Shown: piece after piece, positions 31,767 through 36,686 of the stretch
Numbering within the stretch: position 1 is the first letter of the stretch
Layout: each line of letters starts with the position of its first letter
Source of the DNA: an uncultured Lewinella sp.
GTDB taxonomy: Bacteria > Bacteroidota > Bacteroidia > Chitinophagales > Saprospiraceae
Direction: 5' to 3'
Length of the DNA: 36,686 bases
Assembly: GCA_913056515.1 (NCBI GenBank)
Contig: CAJXMP010000009.1
Span: forward strand, 1 to 36,686
Position numbers and translations under genes: made by a program
Notes under the pieces: model-generated
What the model was told of the DNA's origin: nothing
Seen by the model: the letters and a program-made list of their open reading frames with translations, nothing else
Database searches by the model: none

Positions 31767-32162
31767 CTAAAAAGCATCAAAAAATGCATCGGGTAAATAT
31801 TCTAAAATGACCTCTTCTTTTTCGTTGATGGTTACATTGGCCACGTCGAAGCGAATATCTCCTTGGTGATTATTCATATTTGCAAATACAACAGCTGCAT
31901 CTAAGAGGAGTTGCTTTTTCTTTTTATTGATGGCTAGCGATCCAGGTCCAAAGAAATCACTGGACCGTGTTTTGACCTCCACAAAGAGTAATACTTGATC
32001 TGTTGTTTTAGCGATGATGTCAATTTCTGCTTTCCCGGTTCGCCAATTCCGCTCTAGGATTTCATGTTGGGTCATAGACAAGAATTCAGTTACTAAATCT
32101 TCTCCAATTTGCCCGAGTTTTAAGTGCTCGATGTTGTTTTTATTATTATCTTGGGGTTTCAT
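31767..32162 (-). CDS. YraN family (UPF0102) putative endonuclease
   Basis: About 131 residues from ATG 32162. The ORF track uses a TTG 36 bp upstream that looks more like a -33 promoter element. Motifs of the UPF0102/YraN group, a restriction-endonuclease-like fold: LGQIGEDLVTEFL, ILERNWRTGKAEIDIIAKT (the E-x-D core), VLLFVEVKTRSSDFFGPG (E-V-K) and IRFDVANVTI. The pattern E...D...ExK fits a PD-(D/E)XK nuclease site; the biological role of the family is not established. Located between ettA and pgi, divergent from pgi with 60 bp between start codons. Confidence 0.9.
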   Translation of the reverse strand: MKPQDNNKNNIEHLKLGQIGEDLVTEFLSMTQHEILERNWRTGKAEIDIIAKTTDQVLLFVEVKTRSSDFFGPGSLAINKKKKQLLLDAAVVFANMNNHQGDIRFDVANVTINEKEEVILEYLPDAFFDAF

Positions 32163-32170
32163 TGTCCTAC

Positions 32171-32198
32171 CAAATTTTAAAGTTGAAATTTTCGTCAA
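32171..32198 (-). promoter_or_regulatory. Candidate yraN promoter (TTG-N16-TAAAATTTG)
   Basis: TTG (32198-32196), 16 nt, then TAAAATTTG (32179-32171), which has one extra base compared with TAnnTTTG. If real, the transcript starts only a few bases before ATG 32162 and the TTG proposed as start codon by the ORF track is the -33 box. Confidence 0.3.
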
Positions 32199-32222
32199 AC
32201 TATCATTAGATACTCTAAAAAC

Positions 32223-33527
32223 ATGCGACTATCTCTAGATTTTGGTTATTGTCAAAAATTCATTGATGATCAATCTGTTAAGGGGCTGGTATCCAAAGCA
32301 GTCCAAGCTTCTCAATCGCTTCAAGACAAAACCGGTAAAGGAAATGATTTCTTAGGTTGGCTAGACTTACCTGAACGAATGCAGGAACAAGTAACTCGTA
32401 TTCAATCTCTTGCTGATCGTATTCGAGCGAATAGTGAGGTCCTAGTGGTTATTGGTATTGGAGGCTCTTATTTAGGAGCAAAGTCAGGTCTTGCATTTTT
32501 ACAACACCATTTTTCCAACGAACTACCTGCTGAAAAAAGAGGCGGACCTGCCATTTATTTCGCAGGTACTAATATGTCTCCACAGTATCTTAAGGATTTG
32601 ATGGCGTTGATTGGTGATAGAGATTTTAGCTTGAATGTAATTTCAAAATCGGGAACTACTACGGAGCCTGCTATAGCTTTTAGATTTTTGAAAGAAAAAC
32701 TAGAGGATAAGTATGGATCTACAGGCTTAAAGGATCGGATATTTTTGACTACAGATCCTGAACGAGGCGCTTTAACAGCTATGTCTGAGCAGACTGGTTA
32801 TGAAAAGTTGGTTATTGATCCACATGTTGGGGGTAGGTTCTCTGTACTTAGTCCTGTTGGATTACTTCCTTTTGCAGTTGCAGGTATTAATATCGCTGAG
32901 CTACTGGAGGGAGCAAGAGCGGCTATGAATGATGTGGCATTGCCTTACGAGGAGAATCCTATGTTGCAATATGCAGTGATGCGTAATCATTTATATGCGG
33001 CTGGTTTCAAGATCGAAATGATGGTTAACTACGAGCCAAGGCTGCAGTATATTGCAGAATGGTGGAAGCAACTTTATGGAGAAAGTGAAGGAAAAGAGCA
33101 CAAAGGTATTTTTCCGGCATCTGCTTCTTACACCACAGATTTACATAGTTTAGGTCAATATGTTCAAGATGGTGAACGTCATTTGTTTCAGACCGTTCTT
33201 CACTTGGAAGAAAGTGGGGCAGACATGGTAATAGGCTCTAATGAATCCGATTTAGATAAGTTGAATTATCTAGCTGGAAAGCCACTAGATTATGTCAATA
33301 AGAAAGCTGAAGAAGGAACACTTGAGGCGCATTATAGCGGTGGAGTGCCCAATATGATTATTAAAATAAAGCGTGCGGACACTTTAAGTTTAGGATATTT
33401 GTTTTATTTCTTTGAGTATGCCTGTGGAGTCAGTGCCTATATGCTAGACGTGAATCCTTTTGATCAGCCTGGTGTTGAAGCCTACAAATCCAATATGTTT
33501 AGGCTATTAGGAAAACCCAACGTGTAA
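32223..33527 (+). CDS. pgi: Glucose-6-phosphate isomerase
   Basis: 434 residues, the shorter bacterial PGI type of Bacilli and Bacteroidota (~445). It converts glucose-6-P and fructose-6-P in glycolysis. Motifs: VVIGIGGSYLGAKSGL (SIS phosphate loop), NVISKSGTTTEPAIAF, and DPHVGGRFSVLSPVGLLPFAVAG (PGI signature 1 region). Catalytic Glu is expected in the QLYGESEGKEHKGIFPAS block, and FEYACGVSAYMLDVNPFDQPGVEAYK forms the C-terminal signature with the conserved Lys. ATG start; a second, different isomerase gene begins 6 bp after the stop. Confidence 0.96.
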   Translation: MRLSLDFGYCQKFIDDQSVKGLVSKAVQASQSLQDKTGKGNDFLGWLDLPERMQEQVTRIQSLADRIRANSEVLVVIGIGGSYLGAKSGLAFLQHHFSNELPAEKRGGPAIYFAGTNMSPQYLKDLMALIGDRDFSLNVISKSGTTTEPAIAFRFLKEKLEDKYGSTGLKDRIFLTTDPERGALTAMSEQTGYEKLVIDPHVGGRFSVLSPVGLLPFAVAGINIAELLEGARAAMNDVALPYEENPMLQYAVMRNHLYAAGFKIEMMVNYEPRLQYIAEWWKQLYGESEGKEHKGIFPASASYTTDLHSLGQYVQDGERHLFQTVLHLEESGADMVIGSNESDLDKLNYLAGKPLDYVNKKAEEGTLEAHYSGGVPNMIIKIKRADTLSLGYLFYFFEYACGVSAYMLDVNPFDQPGVEAYKSNMFRLLGKPNV

Positions 33528-33533
33528 TTGTAT

Positions 33534-34520
33534 ATGAAAGATCAAATCAGCAGTTTCCCAAATCAATTGAATGAGGCCTTAGCCTTAGCTAAGGATTTGC
33601 AGTTAAGTAAACCTCAACAGCTTATTCAAAACATTCATATTGTTGGTTTGGGAGGTTCTGGTATTGGTGCCAACTTCGTACAATCTTTTGTGAAATCGGT
33701 TTGTAAAGTTCCCATTACAGTTAGTAAAGACTATGAAGTTCCTGCCTATGTAGGGCCAAATACACTTGCTATTGCTTCATCTTATTCCGGAGGAACAGAA
33801 GAAACCTTGGCATGTGTGGAGCAGTTCATCCAAGCGGATGCACATGTAATCGGTATTTCTTCTGGTGGGAAACTTAAAGAAATTTGTTCCTCAAATGGAT
33901 TTGATTTTGTGCAGTTACCAGCAGGTAAACCTGCTCCTAGAGCTTGTCTGGGGTATTCTATGGTAGCACAATTAGGCATCCTTCATGCATTGGGATTTAT
34001 AGATGATGCTTATTTACATCAAGTAGCTCAATCAGCTGAGATGTTGCAATTAGAGCAAGAACAAATCAAAGATAAAGCGATGCAAATTGCAGGACTTTTG
34101 AAAGATCGTATGCCGATTATATATGCTTGTTCTGATATGGAACCAGTAGCTATCCGGTTTAGGCAGCAATTGAATGAAAATGCTAAGGTCCTATGTTGGC
34201 ACCATGTTATTCCAGAAATGAATCACAATGAGTTAGTGGGTTGGAGAAATCAGGATAGTAATGCCTTTGTGATTTTTTTGCGTAACCGTAATGATTATTC
34301 TAGGAATCAAACACGCATTGAAATTAATAAGGAGATTATCTCTAACTATGCGGGCGCGGTTATGGATTTATATTCTAGAGGAGCGGGTAAATTAGTTCAA
34401 GCCATGTACTTAGTTCACCTAGTAGATTGGGTATCTGTTTTGCTGGCCGAAATGCGTGGAGTAGATGCCATGGAGATTAAAGTTATTGATTATTTAAAAT
34501 CAGCTTTAGCTTCTTCCTAG
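33534..34520 (+). CDS. Bifunctional phosphoglucose/phosphomannose isomerase-type SIS protein
   Basis: 328 residues from ATG 33534 (the ORF track's TTG is 6 bp upstream, right at the pgi stop). Two SIS domains: IHIVGLGGSGIGANFVQSF near the N-terminus, TLAIASSYSGGTEETLACVEQF, then QFRQQLNENAKVLCWHHVIPEMNHNELVGW, the conserved active-site region of the archaeal-type PGI/PMI family (TIGR02128-like). Such enzymes interconvert glucose-6-P, fructose-6-P and mannose-6-P. It directly follows a classical pgi, so its main job here may be mannose-6-P isomerisation or a related sugar phosphate; this is inference from neighbourhood. Cytosolic. Confidence 0.9.
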   Translation: MKDQISSFPNQLNEALALAKDLQLSKPQQLIQNIHIVGLGGSGIGANFVQSFVKSVCKVPITVSKDYEVPAYVGPNTLAIASSYSGGTEETLACVEQFIQADAHVIGISSGGKLKEICSSNGFDFVQLPAGKPAPRACLGYSMVAQLGILHALGFIDDAYLHQVAQSAEMLQLEQEQIKDKAMQIAGLLKDRMPIIYACSDMEPVAIRFRQQLNENAKVLCWHHVIPEMNHNELVGWRNQDSNAFVIFLRNRNDYSRNQTRIEINKEIISNYAGAVMDLYSRGAGKLVQAMYLVHLVDWVSVLLAEMRGVDAMEIKVIDYLKSALASS

Positions 34521-34534
34521 TCAAAAAAAATTTT

Positions 34535-34542
34535 TACTTTTG
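34535..34542 (+). promoter_or_regulatory. -7 box TACTTTTG of tRNA-Leu
   Basis: TACTTTTG fits TAnnTTTG and ends 12 bp before the mature tRNA 5' end, so transcription would begin a few bases upstream of it. No TTG at the -33 distance was seen. Confidence 0.5.
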
Positions 34543-34554
34543 GAATCTGAAAAT

Positions 34555-34642
<88 letters not shown>

Positions 34643-34673
34643 AAGCGAGTGAATTATTCCACTCGCTTTTTTA
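34643..34673 (+). terminator. tRNA-Leu terminator
   Basis: AAGCGAGTG (34643-34651) pairs with CACTCGCTT (34660-34668) around 8 nt, and the T-run continues to 34672. It begins on the base after the CCA end. Confidence 0.93.
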
Positions 34674-34728
34674 TTTTCAATAGGGCTAAAGACCTACATC
34701 TTGTATTTTTTTATTGTATTTTCTAATT

Positions 34729-35940
34729 ATGAAAGATCAGGAATCTCGTATGGAAGCTTTTGATGCTCCTAAGTTTGCATCAGGGAAACGATTCTTTTTC
34801 CTATTGCTGCTATTAGTATGCTTATTATTGAGTATACTTTTTATTCCTTTTCCACATTATATTGAGGCTAGTGGAGAGGTGTCTACTGCTACGCCTGTAA
34901 GACCTTTAATTGCTAAAAATGATGGTCGGATTGAGCTTCAAGCTGCTTCGGGAGACGTATCGAGTAATGAAGTGCTATTCCAGCTGAGTGATGCTTTTTC
35001 AGTTCAAGAATTATATCAGGCTGTGGCTTGGGTTAATCAATTAAAGCGTGGGGCTTTGCCAGATCCGTCAGGAGTGCAATGGCCTGCTATTTTTGGTGAA
35101 GAATGGGTAGCCTTGGTTGCTAGATTTGAAAGTCAACAATTGAATAAACTTCAACAAGTTTTTCTCCAGTTAAAGGATCAAAAGAGTGATGCCATCAAGC
35201 AGATTGATGAGGAATTGAATCAAACAGATGAACTGATTGATTTGACGAAAAGTGAATTAGAATTAGTAGAGGCTAGATTTAAAGAAAACCAAGCTCTATA
35301 TGCTAATGGGGGAATAAGTAAGCAAGAATTAGAGGCATGGGAAAAAGAGGTATTATTCACTGCGCAAAAGTTGTTGGGTTATGAAACAACGGCTATACAA
35401 TTAGAGGGATCTAGGGAACAATTACTGCATGAAGTACTCAAAGAGGAGAAAGGTTTAAAACTCAGTGATGAAGAAGCAGTGATTTTCTTTGAAAGAGATT
35501 GTAATGCTTTAATTAAGCGATTAAATCAAGAGATCAGAAGGAATGAGTATAAAACAGCTATATCAGGTGAATTGACTTGGAGTCAAGGTATAAAATCAGG
35601 ATCCTATGTGCAAGTAGGGTCGGTCTTGGGATATGTCAAACCTGCTCAAGCTAATTGGACCATAGTTGCGAATATCCAGGCTAAAGATTATCACCTCTTA
35701 GATGTTGGTCAAGCTGCTAAAGTGTATTTAAATGCCTTTCCAAAATGAAAGTTTGGCTACCTCTCTACTTCAATAGATCAAGTAGAATTGATTAAAAATA
35801 CCAAGGGCTATAGTATCGAAATACCATTGAATAGTAATCAAAGCAATCGATCTAAAAACATGGAATTGCAGATGGGTATGGCTGGTCAAGTTAAGATTGA
35901 GGTTGGGAAACAAACATTTCTAGATCGGTTAATGGAATAA
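34729..35940 (+). pseudogene. HlyD family secretion adaptor interrupted by an in-frame TGA
   Basis: The ORF track ends at TGA 35746-35748 after NAFPK. The same frame then continues without another stop to TAA 35938-35940, encoding KFGYLSTSIDQVELI and MELQMGMAGQVKIEV. This is exactly what an HlyD-type adaptor should have after its AFP segment (FxKFGYLxG, then GMAGxVxIE). The intact protein would be ~403 residues: an N-terminal membrane anchor (FFLLLLLVCLLLSILFIPF), IEASGEV, lipoyl half, coiled coil around residues 135-245, second lipoyl half and barrel. ATG 34729 is preferred over TTG 34714. No peptidase-ABC transporter or bacteriocin gene is adjacent. Possible causes: nonsense mutation, sequencing error, or read-through. 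The truncated 344-residue product would lack its final beta domain. Confidence 0.8.
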
Positions 35941-35965
35941 AAAAAGCCACGGTAAAAACCGTGGC
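35939..35965 (-). terminator. Orphan minus-strand terminator downstream of the HlyD remnant
   Basis: On the minus strand GCCACGG (35965-35959) pairs with CCGTGGC (35952-35946) around 6 nt, followed by seven T. For the plus-strand HlyD gene the hairpin has no T-run. No minus-strand gene lies between it and the gyrB terminator near 36421. Confidence 0.8.
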
Positions 35966-36448
35966 GACATCATTAACCATTAAAAACTTTTAGATATTCA
36001 GTTCAAAACTGCTAGGTCTGAAATATTGGTGTTTATCAGTATAGTTTTGTTTGAATATCCGCAAACTAACCAAAAAATGAAAACTTCATTCTTAATGGTA
36101 ATTTTTGATACGATATAAAGTGAGAATAATCTTTATGTGGAAAGCGTCAAGGTGTGTCTTAATAACAATTTCAATTTAACTGGATTATATCTAGTAAATT
36201 TTCAAAAATCTTGCTAGGGCTCTATTTAATCTTTTTTTGGACTTAATCTTTCGTTTTTTGGTATAAACATTCGGTTAACTGATTGATTTTTAGATATTTA
36301 AATTAATATCATACAATTTTTTTTGGACTTTTTTTGGTCCTATCGTATACAAAAGAATAGAAAGGTTATTGTTTTATGGTCTTCGATGGATTGGGTAGAG
36401 ATCTTGAGATTAAATAAAAAAAGCTCCGAATAAGTTCGGAGCTTTTTT
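35941..36448. other. 508-bp gene-free region between HlyD remnant and gyrB
   Basis: No supported protein gene on either strand. It holds the orphan terminator at its left end and the gyrB terminator at its right end. Between them is very AT-rich sequence with two copies of TTTTTTTGGACTT (36232-36244 and 36318-36330), the second part of a weak GGAC/GTCC hairpin. A plus-strand -7-like TAGTTTTG occurs at 36042-36049 without a good -33 box. A small RNA is possible. Confidence 0.6.
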
Positions 36449-36450
36449 TT
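36414..36450. terminator. gyrB terminator (bidirectional)
   Basis: AAGCTCCGAA (36421-36430) pairs with TTCGGAGCTT (36435-36444) around 4 nt, with an A-run on the left and T-run on the right. On the minus strand it lies just after the gyrB stop, which is within the T-run. Confidence 0.92.
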
Positions 36451-36686
36451 ATGCATCTACATTAGCATATTTAGCATTAGCTTCTATAAATGCCCGTCTT
36501 GGAGGGACTTCATCTCCCATCAACATGGAGAAGATGCGATCACTTTCGAACGCATCATCAATTTGAACCTGTTTGATGATTCGAGTATCTGGATCCATGG
36601 TTGTTTCCCAAAGCTGTTCAGCATTCATTTCACCAAGACCTTTGTATCGTTGAACTTTTACGTTACTGGCATCTTCTTTTCCGCCT
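36449..36686 (-). CDS. gyrB: DNA gyrase subunit B, C-terminal end (5' part outside window)
   Basis: The minus-strand frame is open to the right edge and gives about 79 residues ending in a TAA at 36451-36449; it is absent from the ORF track because no start is present. The sequence [22 protein letters not shown] is the diagnostic C-terminal TOPRIM-adjacent block of GyrB/ParE. The following [33 protein letters not shown] is the usual GyrB ending in Bacteroidota, with the [10 protein letters not shown] motif. ParE is the main alternative, but ParE normally ends differently after this block. GyrB is the ATPase subunit of the gyrase that introduces negative supercoils. A strong terminator follows. 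Confidence 0.93.
   Translation of the reverse strand, partial: GGKEDASNVKVQRYKGLGEMNAEQLWETTMDPDTRIIKQVQIDDAFESDRIFSMLMGDEVPPRRAFIEANAKYANVDA

Overview
The window reads as a chromosomal segment of a Bacteroidota bacterium. The direct signs are promoter boxes of the Bacteroidota type (TTG or TTTG, a spacer, then TAnnTTTG), few Shine-Dalgarno sequences, a DUF5103-type 'type IX secretion plug' protein, an alternative GlmU-like enzyme (TIGR03991 type), a zinc-free type B bL31, a BrxA/B bacilliredoxin, and a GyrB C-terminus of the usual Bacteroidota form. I cannot fix the class. I see no insertion sequence, prophage or CRISPR array. Most of it is housekeeping and envelope genes.

Layout. 1-2149: the C-terminal part of an MFS transporter converges on a GMC flavoprotein oxidoreductase. 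2305-5768: rpmE2 (bL31 type B) with a strong terminator, then a GlmU-like sugar nucleotidyltransferase/acyltransferase, a spermidine-synthase-like protein and two paralogous membrane/helical-repeat proteins. 5806-7923: metG on the minus strand. A 351-bp divergent gap follows; it holds a good minus-strand promoter and an orphan terminator. 8275-11517: radA, a 3-methyladenine DNA glycosylase and the DUF5103 protein, packed as one operon with two TTG starts. 11650-15125: a TolC-like protein, a MacA-like adaptor without a permease, and a glycosyltransferase whose first codons contain a terminator-like hairpin. 15131-17865 (minus): a four-gene envelope redox locus made of a heme lipoprotein, a DUF5777-like beta-barrel, a diheme cytochrome c and a small secreted protein. 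17971-19255: bacilliredoxin and pdxH. 19578-26164 (minus): a complete tripartite RND efflux operon headed by a TetR regulator. 26443-28872: a cytochrome c lipoprotein, anmK and an NAD-dependent epimerase. 28861-32162 (minus): an FMO-like monooxygenase, ettA and yraN. 32223-34520: pgi directly followed by a second, SIS-domain phosphoglucose/phosphomannose isomerase. 34555-34642: tRNA-Leu(GAG). 34729-35940: an HlyD-type adaptor broken by one in-frame TGA. 36449-36686 (minus): the C-terminus of gyrB.

How the parts relate. The RND operon is a self-contained efflux pump with its own regulator. The TolC/adaptor pair at 11.6-14.5 kb must rely on a permease elsewhere. The 15.1-17.9 kb locus combines a surface-type heme lipoprotein, an outer-membrane barrel and an exported diheme cytochrome. 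That resembles the parts list of a porin-cytochrome electron conduit and is the best candidate here for an undescribed system, but it is an inference from gene content.

Three gene-free regions (7.92-8.27, 19.26-19.58 and 35.94-36.45 kb) each carry a terminator hairpin on the minus strand with no gene upstream of it on that strand. They may mark small RNAs or attenuated leaders. The one before metG has a well-placed promoter.
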